Shown: positions 44,706 through 58,176, counted from the stretch's first letter. The stretch is DNA of 64,000 nucleotides from Clarkia xantiana subsp. parviflora (GCA_036873135.1 JAPTYO010000011.1:5130298-5194297); one strand, 5' to 3'. The notes: generated by a model from the letters alone, not told the origin. A program made the numbers and translations.

Positions 44706-45779
44706 CTTGACTCATCAACTAAAGTATGCATCATCAAACAGATAAAGCACAATCAAATTCTATATGTTTTACATACGTAGTGAGTCATCTCGCGTGGAAT
44801 AATACCTAGCTAGTACTGTAATTAAACCAATAGTTCAATCTAATTCTACTAGTTCTCTAAACTGTCTGAACTACTATATAATCATCCGCATCTATCTGCA
44901 CCTCCTGTTCATCAATCCGCACCTCTGCTGCAGCGTGTCTCTGAACCTCGGGTACTAGGAGCTCTTGTCCAACAAGTTAAACTTCTCCTAGTGCCACTGC
45001 ATGCATCTGCTTCTGCTGGTGCTGCTTATATAATCCACACAAATGTGGAAATAAAGACCCACCCCAATACTACGCCAACCAAGATACCAATCTGGGATGT
45101 GTGGCCAGAGACCGGTGGGGAAGGAACATATGGAGTAGTCCGCAGGGAGGGCTGTGGGGAAGAAATATCCGGAGTAGTACGCGAAGAGGGTGATGGAAAG
45201 AATCCGGAAATGTCTGCGGGGTAATCGTCATCCTGTCAATAATAATAATAAAATACACAGTAGACCTAATACCAATCAATAATAATTATAGTAAAATATA
45301 GAGGATGCCCAATACCAAAGGACTAACGTATCGTAAAGATAATTAAAAGCATTGTATAATTAAACTCGTTGAAGTTTAATTTATGTAATATTAATGTATT
45401 TTATATTTATAAATTGACTTATTTAAAATAAAAACTCCAAATATGACATTAAAATGATATATCAAAATATATATCAACGTTGCAAGATTGAAAATACAAG
45501 TTCGAACCTACTGCAACTATGAATGTGAATATCAGAATGAAAAAACATGTATTTTTTTTCCAAAAAAAGGGAAAAAAAAAGACATGTCTTTTTCATATAT
45601 ATATATAGTTTTTCGCAAATGTTCTTACATATATCTTGACTCATCAACTAAAGTATGCATCATCAAACAGATAAAGCACAATCGAATTCTATATGTTTTA
45701 CATACGTAGTGAGTCATCTCGCGTGGGATAATACCTAGCTAGTACTGTAATTAAACCAATAGTTCAATCAAATTCTACT

Positions 45780-46172
45780 AGTTCTCTGAACTGTCTGAAT
45801 CTACTATATAATCATCCGCATCTATCTGCACCTCATGTTCATCAATCTGCACCTCTGCTGCAGCGTGACTCTGAACCTTGGGTACTAGGAGCTCTTGTCC
45901 AACAAGTTAAACTTCTCCTAGTGCCACTGCATGCATCTGCTGCTGCTGGTGCTGCTTATATAATCCACACAAATGTGGAAATAAAAACCCACCCCAATAC
46001 TACGCCAACCCAGATACCAATCTGGGATGTGCGGCTAGAGACCGGTGGGGAAGGAACATATGGAGTAGTCCGCGGGGAGGGCTGTGGGGAAGAAATATCT
46101 GGAGTAGTACGCAGAGAGGGCGATGGGAAATAATCCGGAAATGTCTGCGGGGTAATTGTCATCCTGTCAATA
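45780..46172 (-). pseudogene. Pro-rich transmembrane exon remnant, one per array unit (unit 2 shown)
   Basis: On the minus strand, after an acceptor-like TTATTGACAG, the unit reads MTITPQTFPD, three Ser/Pro repeats (FPSPS..TTPDISSPQPS..TTPYVPSPP), a hydrophobic helix (IGIWVGVVLGWVFISTFVWII) and a stop. One frame over, the tail continues YKQHQQQQMHAV..LGEV, a TAA, then an acidic stretch LVPEVQRHAAAEV to DADDYIVDSDSSEN and TAG. This looks like the last exon of a single-pass membrane protein with one frameshift and one stop. Equivalent remnants lie near 44850-45270, 46690-47090, 47620-47990, 48520-48920, 49430-49830 and 50860-51270. The family is not recognised; the opening MT(I/L)TP resembles the exons at 7905 and 8818. 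Confidence 0.5.
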
Positions 46173-49100
46173 ATAATAATAAAATACACAGTAGACCCAA
46201 TACCAATCAATAATAATTATAGTAAAATATAGAGGATGCCCAATACCAAAGGACTAACGTATCGTAAAGATAATTAAAAACATTGTATAATTAAACTCGT
46301 TGAAGTTGAATTTATGTAATATTAATGTATTTTATATTTATAAATTGATTGATTTAAAATAAAAACTCCAAATATGACATTAAAATTATATACCAAAATA
46401 TATATCAACGTTGCAAGATTGAAAATACAAGTTCGAACCTACTGCAATTATGAATGTGAATATCAGAATGAAAAGACATGTCTTTTTTTTCCAAAAAAAT
46501 ACATGTCTTTTCATATATATAGTTTTTCGCAAATGTTCTTACATATATCTTGACTCATCAACTAAAGTATGCATCATCAAACAGATAAAGCACAATCGAA
46601 TTCTATATGTTTTACATACGTAGTGAGTCATCTCGCATGGGATAATACCTAGCTAGTACTGTATATAAACCAATAGTTCAATATAATTCTACTAGTTCTC
46701 TGAACTGTCTGAATCTACTATATAATCATCCGCATCTATCTGCACCTCATGTTCATCAATCTGCACCTCTGCTGCAGCGTGTCTCTGAAACTCGTGTACT
46801 AGGAGCTCTTGTCCAACAAGTTAAACTTCTCCTAGTGCCACTACATGCATCTGTTGCTGCTGGTGCTGCTTATATAATCCACACAAATGTGGAAGTAAAA
46901 ACCCACCTCAATACTACGCCAACCCAGATACCAATCTGGGATGTGCGGCTAGAGACCGGTGGGGAAGGAACATATGGAGTAGTCCGCGGGGAGGGCTATG
47001 GGGAAGAAATATCTGGAGTAGTACGCGGAGAGGGCGATGGGAAAGAATCCGGAAATGTCTGCGGGGTAATTGTCATCCTGTCAATAATAATAATAAAATA
47101 CACAGTAGACCCAATATCAATCAATAATAATTATAGTAAAATATAGAGGATGTCCAATACCAAAGGACTAGTGTATCGTAAAGATAATTAAAAGCATTGT
47201 ATAATTAAACTCGTTGAAGTTAAATTTATGTAATATTAATGTATTTTATATTTATAAATTGATTGATTTAAAATAAAAACTCCAAATATGACATTAAAAT
47301 GATATATCAAAATATATATCAACGTTGCAAGATTGAAAATACAAGTTCGAACCTACTGCAACTATGAATGTGAATATCAGAATGAAAAGACATGTCTTTT
47401 TTTTTTCCAAAAAAAAAACATGTCTTTTTCATATATATAGTTTTTCGCAAATGTTCTTACATATATCTTGACTCGTCAACTAAAGTATGCATCATCAAAC
47501 AGATAAAGCACAATCGAATTCTATATGTTTTACATATGTAGTGAGTCATCTCGAATGGGATAATAGCTAGCTAGTACTGTAATTAAACCAATAGTTCAAT
47601 CTAATTCTACTAGTTCTCTGAACTGTCTGAATCTACTATATAATCATCCGCATCTATCTGCACCTCTGCTGCATCGTGTCTCTAAACCTCAGGTACTAGG
47701 AGCTCTTGTCCAAAACGTTAAACTTCTCCTAGTGCCACTACATGCATCTGCTGCTGCTGGTGCTGCTTATATAATCCACACAAATGTGGAAATAAAAACC
47801 CACCTCAATACTACGCCAACCCAGATACCAATCTGGGATGTGCGGCTAGAGACCGGTGGGGAAGGAACATATGGAGTAGTCCTCGGGGAGGGCTGTGGGG
47901 AAGAAATATCTGGAGTAGTACGCAGAGAGGGCGATGGGAAATAATCCGGAAATGTTTGCGGGTAATCGTCATCCTGTCAATAATAATAATAAAAATACAC
48001 AGTAGACCCAATATCAATCAATAATAATTATAGTAAAATATAGAGGATGCCCAATACCAAAGGACTAACGTATCGTAAAGATAATTAAAAGCATTGTATA
48101 ATTAATCTCGTTGAAGTTGAATTTATGTAATATTAATGTATTTTATATTTATAAAGTGATTGATTTAAAATAAAAACTCCAAATATGACATTAAAATGAT
48201 ATATCAAAATATATATCAACGTTGCAAGATTGAAAATACAAGTTCGAACCTACTGCAACTATGAATGTGAATATCAGAATGAAAAGACACGTCTTTTTTT
48301 TCCAAAAAAAGACATGTCTTTTTCATATATATAGTTTTTCGCAAATGTTCTTACATATATCTTGACTCATCAACTAAAGTATGCATCATCAAACAGATAA
48401 AGCACAATCGAATTCTATATGTTTTACATACGTAGTGAGTCATCTCGCGTGGGATAATACCTAGCTAGTACTGTAATTAAACCAATAGTTCAATCTAATT
48501 CTACTAGTTCTCTGAACTGTCTGAATCTACTATATAATCATCCACATCTATCTGCACCTCCTGTTCATCAATCTGCACCTCTGCTGCAGCGTGTCTCTGA
48601 ACCTCGGGTACTGGGAGCTCTTGTCCAACAAGTTATACTTATCCTAGTGCCACTACATGCATCTACTGCTGCTGGTGCTGCTTATATAATCCACACAAAT
48701 GTGGAAATAAAAACCCACCCCAATACTACGCCAACCCAGATACCAATCTGGGATGTGCGGCTAGAGACCGGTGGGGAAGGAACATATGGAGTAGTCCGCG
48801 GGGATGGCTGTAGGGAAGAAATATCTTGAGTAGTACGCGGAGAGGGCGATGGGTAAGAATCCGGAAATGTCTGCGGGGTAATCGTCATCCTGTCAATAAT
48901 AATAATAAAATACACAGTAGACCCAATACCAATCAATTATAATTATAGTAAAATATAGAGGATGCCCAATACCAAAGGACTAACGTATCGTAAAGATAAT
49001 TAAAAGCATTGTATAATTAAACTCGTTGAAGTTGAATTTATGTAATATTAATGTATTTTATATTTATAAATTAATTGATTTAAAATAAAAACTCCAAATA

Positions 49101-49979
49101 TTACATTAAAATGATAGATCAAAATATATATCAACGTTGCAAGATTGAAAATACAAGTTCGAACCTACTGCAACTATGAATGTGAATATCAGAATGAAAA
49201 GACATGTCTTTTTTTTCCAAAAAAAGACATGTCTTTTCATATATATAGTTTTTCGCAAATTTTCTTACATATATCTTGACTCATCAACTAAAGTGTGCAT
49301 CATCAAACAGATAAAGCACAATCGAATTCTATATGTTTTACATACGTAGTGAGTCATCTCGCGTGGGATAATACCTAGCTAGTACTGTAATTAAACCAAT
49401 AGTTCAATATAATTCTACTAGTTCTCTGAACTGTCTGAATCTACTATATAATCATCCGCTTCTATTTGCACCTCCTGTTCATCAATCTGCACATCTGCTG
49501 GAGCGTGTCTCTGAACCTCGGGTACTAGGAGCTCTTGTCCAACAAGTTAAATTTCTCCTTGTGCCACTGCATGCATCTGCTGCTGGTGGTTATATAATCC
49601 ACACAAATGTGGAAATAAAAACCCACCCCAATACTACGCCAACCCAGATACCAATCTGGGATGTGCGGCTAGAGACCGGTGGGGAAGGAACATTTGGAGT
49701 AGTCCGCGGGGAGGGCTGTGGGGAAGAAATATCTGGAGTAGTACGCAGAGAGGGCGATGGGAAAGAATCCGGAAATGTCTGCGGGGTAATCGTCATCCTG
49801 TCAATAATAATAATAAAATACACAGTAGACCCAATACCAATCAATAATAATTATAGTAAAATATAGAGGATGTCTAATACCAAAGGACTAACGCATCGTA
49901 AAGATAATTAAAAGCATTGTATAATTAAACTCGTTGAAGTTGAATTTATGTAATATTAATGTATTTTATATTTATAAAT

Positions 49980-50499
49980 GGGTTAACATGTGTTTTGGTC
50001 TATAATGTTTGACAACTTTTGGGTTTTGATCAATGATGTTTTTTTTACCTAGTTTTGGTACCATATATTTGCAGATTTTTTCTAGTTTTGGTCTAACCGT
50101 TACATTCCGTCCATTTTTTGACATGTACAAGTCACGGGATCCACCATAAACTTTCAATTTTGTTCAATTTAGTCCCTCTAATACTTTCCTAACCTTTTTT
50201 TGTTCAATTTAGTCCCGAAGTTTCAAAAATTCAATTGGACCTATTGTCCAATTCGGGTCAATTTTGAAACTTCGGGACTAAATTGAAAAAAAAAAAGGTT
50301 AAGAAAGTATTAGAGGGACTAAATTTAAGTTTAGAGTGGATCACGTGACTTGAACATGTCAAAAAATGGACGGGATGTAACGGTTAGACCAAAACTAGAA
50401 AAAATCTGCAAACATATGGTACCAAAACTAGGTAAAAAAAACATCATTGACCAAAACCCAAAAATTGTCAACATCTTGGACCAAAAGACCTCTTAAACC
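49980..50499. mobile_element. Mutator-type MITE in array unit 6
   Basis: 520-bp foldback element, GGGTTAACATGTG to CTCTTAAACC, with arms containing ACCAAAACTAGG and its inverse. The 9-bp duplication TTTATAAAT lies at 49971-49979 and 50500-50508. Non-coding. Confidence 0.85.
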
Positions 50500-51421
50500 T
50501 TTATAAATTGATTGATTTAAAATAAAAACTCCAAATATGACATTAAAATGATATATCAAAATATATATCAACGTTGCAAGATTGAAAATACAAGTTCGAA
50601 CCTACTGCAACTATGAATGTGAATATCAGAATGAAAAGACATGTCTTTTTTTTTCCAAAAAAAGACATGTCTTTTCATATATATAGTTTTTCGCAAATGT
50701 TCTTACATATATCTTGACTCATCAACTAAAGTATGCATCATCAAACAGATAAAGCACAATCGAATTCTATATGTTTTACATACGTAGTGAGTCATCTCGC
50801 GTGGGATAATACCTAGCTAGTACTGTAATTAAACCAATAGTTCAATCTAATTCTACTAGTTCTCTGAACTCTGAATCTACTATATAATCATCCGCATCTA
50901 TCTGCACCTCCTGTTCATCAATCGGCACCTCTGCTGCAGCGTGTCTCTGAACCTCGGGTACTAGGAGCTCTTGTCCAACAAGTTAAACTTATCCTAGTGC
51001 CACTGCATGCATCTACTGCTGCTGGTGCTGCTTATATAATCCACACAAATGTGGAAATAAAAACCCACCCCGATACTACGCCAACCCAGATACCAATCTG
51101 GGATGTGCGGCTAGAGACCGGTGGGGAAGGAATATATGGAGTAGTCCGCTGGGAGGGCTGTGGGGAAGAAATATCCAGAGTAGTACGCGGAGAGGGCGAT
51201 GGGAAAGAATCCGGAAATGTCTGCGCGGTAATCGTCATCATGTCAATAATAATAATAAAATACACAGTAGACCCAATACCAATCAATAATAATTATAGTA
51301 AAATATAGAGGATGCCCAATACCAAAGGACTAACGTATCGTAAAGATAATTAAAAGCATTATATAATTAAACTCGTTGAAGTTGAATTTAGGTAATATTA
51401 ATTTATTTTATATTTATAAAT

Positions 51422-52129
51422 GGGTTAAAGGTCCTTTTGGTACCACATGTTTGCAAAAATTACACTGTTCATACCACTAGTACTTTTTCGTACCGAATTG
51501 GTACCATATGTTTCCAAACCTTACTATTTTGGTACCTCCGTTAGGGTTCTGTCAAAAACAGCCGTTAAATGGCATGTGCCATGCACTTAACCAGCCAAAA
51601 ACTTTCAATTTTGTTAGAATTTAGTCCATCTAATACATCCCTAACTTTTATTTCGTTCAATTAATTTAGTCCTAAAACTTCAAAACCAAACCATTTTCCC
51701 AAATTGACCTAGCCGGACTTAGCTTAGGGCTAGGTCCGACCCTGGGTCATGGTCGCCGGACCCAGGCGACCCCGACCAAGGGTCGGACCTAGCCCTAGGC
51801 TAGGTCCGGCTAGGTCAATTGGGACCTATACCCAATTTGGGGTTAGGTCAATTTGGGGAAATGGTTTGATTTTGAAGTTTTAGGACTAAATTGAACAAAA
51901 TAAAAGTTAGGGATGTATTAGATGGACTAAATTGTAACAAAATTGAAAGTTTTGGACTGGTCACGTGCATGGAACATGCCATTTAACGGCTGTTTTTGAC
52001 AGAACCCTAACGGAGGTACCAAAACAGTAAGGTTTGGAAACATATGGTACCAATTCGGTACGAAAAAATACTAGTGGTATGAACAGTGTAATTTTTGCAA
52101 ACATGTGGTACCAAAAGGACCTTTAACCC
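51422..52129. mobile_element. Mutator-type MITE in array unit 7
   Basis: 708-bp foldback element, GGGTTAAAGGTCC to GGACCTTTAACCC, arms nearly perfect over some 280 bp. A GC-rich centre (GGGTCGCC, GGTCCGAC) is absent from its relatives. The 9-bp duplication TTTATAAAT lies at 51413-51421 and 52130-52138, the same bases of the unit as used in unit 6. Confidence 0.88.
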
Positions 52130-52477
52130 TTTATAAATTGATTGATTTAAAATAAAACTCCAAATATGACATTAAAATGATATATCAAAATATATATCAA
52201 CGTTGCAAGATTGAAAATACAAGTTCGAACCTACTGCAACTATGAATGTGAATATCAGAATGAAAAGACATGTCTTTTTTTTTCAAAAAAAAGACATGTA
52301 TTTTCATATATATAGTTTTTCACAAATGTTCTTACATATATCTTGACAGTATATGTCATTGCAAGAAATGTATTGACCAAAAATATTTAAATTTGGTTGT
52401 ATTTGGTACATCTTGCCTAATTAGACAGTGAGAGTTAGCTAGCGCTTTAGCAAAAATATATTGTATTTAAATAGATC

Positions 52478-53868
52478 TAATGTATTGTTGTCCAAATCGC
52501 ATCAACATTTCACTCTTCTGATCCTGCCCCTGCTTCCGAATAGTTCATACGAGGTTTGCCGTGCGACCGGCGGATACGACGGGCATCGTGCTACTCATCT
52601 GTTGGGAGTGTTGTAGCGCCCGCAGAACGTTGATTCCCTGTCTCAAATCAACCTGTTTAAAAAAATCAATTTGTATCACGATGTATCCTAGGTCAACTGT
52701 TAATTCTCCAATTTCCCAGTTTCCACATAGGAATACTTCTCCAGGGCATCCGCACAAGTATTCTCAACCTTCAACTAATATCCGGCTGGTGTCCACCTAG
52801 TGAATACAAGAGTCGGTGAATTGCAGGTGAACTTGACCATCCCCATCGCTCATACCCTTAGTCAAATCCAACAGGTTTCCAAAGACGTGGTAACTTGGCA
52901 TTTTTCTTCAGCACTGCGCTCATACGCCGGGAAGCGAACATTGAGCCTGACCTTAGGTATGAGTTCTGAGTCCATGAGGATTGTTAAGTCTGCTTCCACT
53001 TGGGTAACTTCGGGCTTCTCTCCCACGAACGGGCTCTGGATGTGTGCACGGGAACGGGTATCTGTCTGTATGCCGCGATCCTTGAAACACGATCCTCGAA
53101 CTAGCCTTCAACTTCCCGACTTTGATCTCTCGAACTTCGAATCCTGCACAAGGGGCAGTAACCAGCGTGGGAGAGGGGGGATGCTGGTTGGGCCCTCTCC
53201 GACGCTCAAGTCAAAATCTCTAGAGAGAGAAAGCCTTTTTAGAGAGAAGTCAGAGCACGAAATGCCAGAATGAGGGAGTTATCTAAAATGGGAGACATAG
53301 GTCCCTATTTATAGGGAACCAAAGGATCGTGCCCAGTTTTGAACGGTTTGATGCCGGTATAAAGGAAAACGTATACCGTCATCAAGGTGGACTATGCGTG
53401 CACTGACTTCTCGCACTTGGCAAAATAATCGGGATAAGCCCGCGGAGAACGTCGGTAATCTGGACCTACCCGGATTGTTTAGCAATCCGGACCGGGTCCG
53501 GATTGCCTTAGGGCAATCCGGAAGTCCCCCGGTCCGGGTACTGCGTGTATTCCGGACCGTTTTGGACTTGGGTGTCCGCGGAAGAGTTCTTTTACGGGTT
53601 TTTGAGTATTTTGCGAGGTACGAAATGTAAACACGAACCCGAATTGGACAGATATCTAACAAGGATACTTCAGATGCCTCTTCATAAGCCTCTCGAGATC
53701 AATCACACGCTCGAGGTGAAGAAGTTTGCGCCCATCCGAATCTCGAGGATTCTATCTAGCACAACCGAGCATGACCCTGTGGTCGAACGTGGCACGCGTA
53801 GTATGAAACACGCGTCGATAGCATACCCGAACATCGTCAGGGGTGGGATATGTTAATGATGGTATCGC
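52478..53868. repeat. LTR-like repeat of unknown class
   Basis: A more GC-rich block (ORFs at 52800-53273, 53394-53630 and others have no recognised domain). It contains CTATTTATAGGGAACC, a TATA-like box, near 53311, and ends near TTAATGATGGTATCGCAGAC, which could be an LTR end with a decayed primer-binding site. Its first 180-250 bp form the inverted centre of the palindrome at 4821-5276. Confidence 0.45.
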
Positions 53869-54030
53869 AGACTTTCATCTGGCCCAAAATGTTGTTAATG
53901 ACGAACAGAGTTCATCACCGGCGAAGTGAAAAACGAAGATCATGTCGTGTTACTCTGAAACCAAATGATCGTTTTGCATAACCAAGTTTCTCAACTGGTT
54001 CTTAGCCAGTCTTGCTTCAGCAGAGGTCCC
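53869..54030. other. Junction of unknown repeat and element F
   Basis: Short stretch of no recognised content; element F begins at its purine tract near 54030, without an LTR. Confidence 0.35.
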
Positions 54031-54265
54031 CCTCTCCTACAAGACAACCGTGCCCATGTGACAAGGCGTGGTCCACATTCGACATAATTTTTTTTTTTTT
54101 TTTGCAGAGGATTGTGTCTTTCTACGACTTAGTTTATATACCGTAAAATCCGATGTAATCAAACATTATGACGTCGATGAATCATAAGCTCAAATTGAAA
54201 TTCTTTTATTTATCAAAATGTAACTTCCAATTCATCAAAATGTTATCATAGATACATGCCCACTT

Positions 54266-56440
54266 TTAAACCCTACGCAATCCAAGCAATTTAACATGCT
54301 TTTCAAATGTCTCCCTGTGTAATGGTTTAATTAGTGGATCCTCCACCATATCATCAGTGGGCGAGTATTCTAAAGTGATTATATTATCTTCTACCATAGA
54401 TTTAGCATAATTGTATTTCACATCAATGTGTTTAGTCCTACTATGGTACTTTTGATTCTTTACTGCTGCAATTGCTGCTTGACTGTCAGAGAACACCTTC
54501 ACATGTTTACTCCCAACATCGCCATCAAGCAGCGCAGTAAGAATCCTTTTCAGCTAGACCGCTTCCTGTGCATTTTTAGAGAGAGCAGCGAATTCTGATT
54601 CCATCGTAGACAGGTAGACAAAGCGACACGGGATTGATTCTTGCTCGTCCATGAAATGGCGACATCAGCAAGAGAAATACTCCTCCTGTGGTGGACTTAC
54701 GATCGTCTAGATCGCCACCATGGTCGTCATCACTGAATCCGGTCAATTCTAACTTTCTGCCCTCATAGCACAGTACATAGTCGGCAGTACCATTCAGATA
54801 TCGTAGGATCCGCTTTACAGGTTTTAAATGTTGATAGCCAGGGTCTGATTGGAATCTTGCTACTAGGCCCACAGCGTAATAGATGTCCGGACGAGTGCAA
54901 AGCATGGCGTACATGAGACTTCCGACCATGCTTAACTACTCTGCACTCCTCATCTGTTCACACTCTTGCTGGTTCTTCGGGTCGTCGTGCTTTGACAACG
55001 CGCACCCGAATACTACCGGCGTTTCCACGGGTTTGGCATCCTGTAATCTAAACCTTTTCAACAGCTTGTTGATGTAGGCTTCCTGAGATAGACATAACCT
55101 CCGGATGGCACGATCTCTAGCAATTTTAATGCCTAAGATGTACGTAGCCTCTCCCATGTCTTTCATCTCATATACAGATGCCAACCAGGACTTTGATTCA
55201 TGCATGAAACTCACATCATTTGCAGTAATGAGTATGTCATCCACGTACAAAGTTAAGATGACGTACTTAGACTCGGAGATCTTTGTATACACGTATGGAT
55301 CCTCGTGGAGATTCACGAATCCGTTTCCAACGATTTCCTCGTGGAACCTGGGATACCATTGCCGTGACGATTGTTTAAGACTGTAAATGGATCTTCGGAG
55401 TTTACAAACTTTACGTTCGTTACCAGGAGTAATGAAACCCTCTGGTTGCTTCATATAGATCTCTTCCTCCAGGTTTCCGTTGAGGAATGCAGTCTTAATA
55501 TCCATTTGGTGCAGCTCTAGATCGAGCCATGCGACCAGGGCTAGGATTGCCCTGACTGTGGTGTACCGCACAGCCGGTGAGTGTGTCTCGTCAAAGTGTA
55601 CTCCGTGAAGTTGGGTGTAACCTTTCGCAACCAATCGAGCTTTTTATCGCTCGACATTTCCATTAGCAGTGAGTTTTAGCTTCAGAACCCACTTCGCCCC
55701 TATGGCCCTGCGGTCAGCAGGTAAATCAACTAAAGACCATACCGAATTGGCTTTCATTGAGGCGATCTCATCTTCCATTGCTTTCCTCCATTCCTTCGCT
55801 TGAGATCCTCTCAATGCTTGTTGAACCGCCACTGGTTCGTCAACAGAAGTTAGGGTAAATATTTCACCCTTCTCGATGGGATACTTCTTGGGAGAAGTTC
55901 GATGCCTTTGACTTTGTCTAGGCTCGTTAATCCCATCTTGAGTCTGAACATTGCTCCCACTCGGAATAATGCCTTCTATCGGAGATTCACTCCTAGTGGG
56001 AACAAGGGCAGTGCTGGAACCTTGACCTACAACTTTTTTTGGACGACCTCTCGGTCTCGGAACCAAGTTGGTTAATTCACTCCCACTAGGAACATGGGTA
56101 GTTGTGGCATTATTGGATTTTCATCCAGCGGTCCGGCAACGTGATTATCAGGTTCAACTTGATTCGCACTTGCAGCAACAGTGATTTGTGTGGCAGGATT
56201 GGCTCCTCCCACTGGATTTACTATGAAAATGTCCCCATCTTCATTTACCATTTCATTCACTTGTTTTACTGCCTCAAATCTCCCACTCGAAGTAAGTGGG
56301 ACCTGATCATCATCGTTATCTTGCTCCAATTCGATCAAGACTCCGTCTGTTATATCTCACCAAGCGTTGAAAATTCGTCCTCAAGGCATGTAACGTCTCA
56401 TGTTCGACCACGGCACCATTATCACAAGATAATTTAAACA
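54266..56440 (-). pseudogene. Reverse transcriptase / RNase H of element F
   Basis: Minus-strand frames 56338-56072, 56066-55644 (ending KWVLKLKLTANGNVER), 55634-54936 (VAKGYTQLHGV, MDIKTAFLNGN, YVDDILITAND), 54929-54576 (RPDIYYAV, GFSDDDHGGDLDDRKST) and 54502-54266 (FSDSQAAIAAVKNQKYHSRTKHI). Separated by only a few stops and frameshifts, it is less decayed than E. The last piece ends with HRETFEKHVKLLGL, a normal end of RNase H in this group. Confidence 0.82.
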
Positions 56441-57450
56441 TGTATCCTCTAAGAGTAGTCATCATACTCTCTGTTCAAATACTTGTATAATGCACATGTT
56501 CATGTCGCCTGATGATAAGAATTAACTCATTATCACTCCTTTTAGCTTTTATGGCGTCGTGTTTGACCGATTTTGTCGATGAAGTGTGTAATCGATGTGA
56601 ATGTCTTGCCAAACTTCTCTTTCAAGGAATTTAGTGGGAGAGTCATTTTACCGACATCATCCCTTTCATTGGCTAATTCATCCCAAAGACTTATTCATCT
56701 TTAAACTGTGCATTGGGCTTTCACCTTATGCGTCAGTTTATACTTTACGAGTTCATTGTGTAAGCATTTAATGAATTATTTCCAAAAGGGAGGCAAATGA
56801 AAATTCTGCATTCATTAAAAAACACTTCATCATTAAATTCGTACTTTGAAAACGACGTGTTCTGTCTTTCGAGGTACACACGCCTGTGGCGCCTATTCCA
56901 GGTAAAATCCCATGGTTTAAATCGTTTCGTTTCCAAAATTCAGTTTATTTCAATCCAATCGGTGTCAAACATGTTCATCAGTACGGAAATTATTTTTTAA
57001 TGGAGTACTAACAATTAAGAAAGAAATAAATCGGTATGCCCTTAGAACTATGCAATCGATGGATATTAATGGTATTTCGATGTTTCGCGATATTTAGATG
57101 AATGAGTATGAGTATTCTTGTTTGATCCGACCATCTTGGTGGATATTTCGGTCTAAATTCGTTTCAGATCGATCCCGTTTTATTGGGTCGATTAATTTTG
57201 ATAAGTAGATCTCATTTCAAATCGAATGGAAACTACTTTATTCAATAAATCCGAATCTTAATCAACCAAAAATCAAACATTAAACGAACAAATAGGAAAT
57301 CCATCAACAGCAATAATAAGGATTCTGATCAAAGAAGGAAGCCTCGATGAAGGTAAGATATACAAGCAGTCACGACCACGTTCAGCGTTCCACCTGAAAA
57401 GAATTCACAAGTGAATTTGATCAGATGTCTTGCATCAAATAAAACGTCTT
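56441..57450 (-). other. Middle of element F, shared with E
   Basis: Contains a 63-codon frame (56936-56745) and sequence collinear with 28944-30239. Element D carries its protease and integrase at this place. No known domain is seen. Confidence 0.5.
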
Positions 57451-58176
57451 TCAGTTTATGTGTGTGGTAAATGAGGCGTACCTATTAGGGCACACGAGTC
57501 GACGGTGATTTGCACCAGACCATCGTTTAGACTTTTTACTGCTGGGTTTAGCCGTGCATTTCCGAAGACCGTCGAATCTGTCATCGGTTGTATCGGGTTC
57601 TTTAAAGGTGGTTCCTTCCTCATGGTTGGCCTCGTATAAATCTACGATTGTCTTAATCGATGTGATCAGACGTGTGAGTCCATTAACGTCAGCAAACCAT
57701 GATAGAGGAAACATCTTCATTACTTTCCGAGCTCTTGTCCATACGTCTACTTCGTCAGGGGGATCATGAGCAGCTATAACACCGTCATCACTGCATGAAA
57801 TACTATAGTATTCTGCCATGAGGTCTTTTGCTTCAGCGGCCTTTCCTCCTCCGTAGCGGAGGCAAATGGCACACCAAAGATGCAATGCGGTGCTCTCCAT
57901 AAACTCCTCCTCTACTTCAACTGACAGTTTCGAGTAAATCAATTATCGTGTTGTCCGATCGTTCCTCAACTTTTCTTTGTTGTTGTAGGGGTATGGAATT
58001 CCATACTTGTCCGTCTCGATCCTTCTTGCTTTTGGATTGATGTGGTCATCAACATCCGAAGTAATAAGGATTTCCTCAACACTGTTTTTCCATTCATCAT
58101 AATTCATACCATCCAGATTGCGAGGTTCATAGAAGCGTACTGACCCAGCCATGAAAACTAACACATTGATAATCAT
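57451..58176 (-). pseudogene. Gag-like protein of element F
   Basis: Starts near 58151 (MAGSVRFYEPRNLDGMNYDE), followed by WKNSVEEILITSDVDDHI, a stop at 57943-57945, then 57942-57451 (VEEEFMESTALHLWCAICLRY, ending in a Lys/Arg-rich tail KPSSKKSKRW). One stop codon is the only break in about 230 codons, so it is the better of two copies. It resembles Copia Gag in general design but lacks a zinc knuckle and is unlike the Gags of elements A, B and D. Confidence 0.6.

Larger units (their letters stand above)
44706..52341. repeat. Tandem array of seven units of about 914 bp
   Basis: Units start at the motif CTTGACTCATCAACTAAAG at 44706, 45635, 46549, 47467 (CTCGTCAAC variant), 48361, 49275 and 50713; the array ends at about 52341. 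Raw lengths are 929, 914, 918, 894, 914, 1438 and 1629; subtracting the MITEs and target repeats in units 6 and 7 gives about 909 and 912. Units are very similar, so the array is young or homogenised. Each unit carries a Pro-rich transmembrane exon remnant on the minus strand and ends with the palindrome AAAAGACATGTCTTTT. Confidence 0.92.

Noticed and set aside
44991..51308. Plus-strand frame starting MPLHASAAAGAAYII repeated in each array unit, as a repeated gene
   Set aside because: It lies antisense to the more protein-like Pro-rich transmembrane exon, its length varies from 60 to 103 codons through frameshifts, and it has no promoter-like or domain signal. It is better read as a shadow.
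44706..52341. CRISPR-like or ribosomal spacer array
   Set aside because: Units of about 914 bp with full-length similarity, in eukaryotic DNA, with no short repeat-spacer pattern and no rRNA sequence.
52800..53856. Several open frames (52800-53273, 53394-53630, 53545-53856) as host genes
   Set aside because: They overlap on both strands within a GC-rich repeat, with no recognisable domains.
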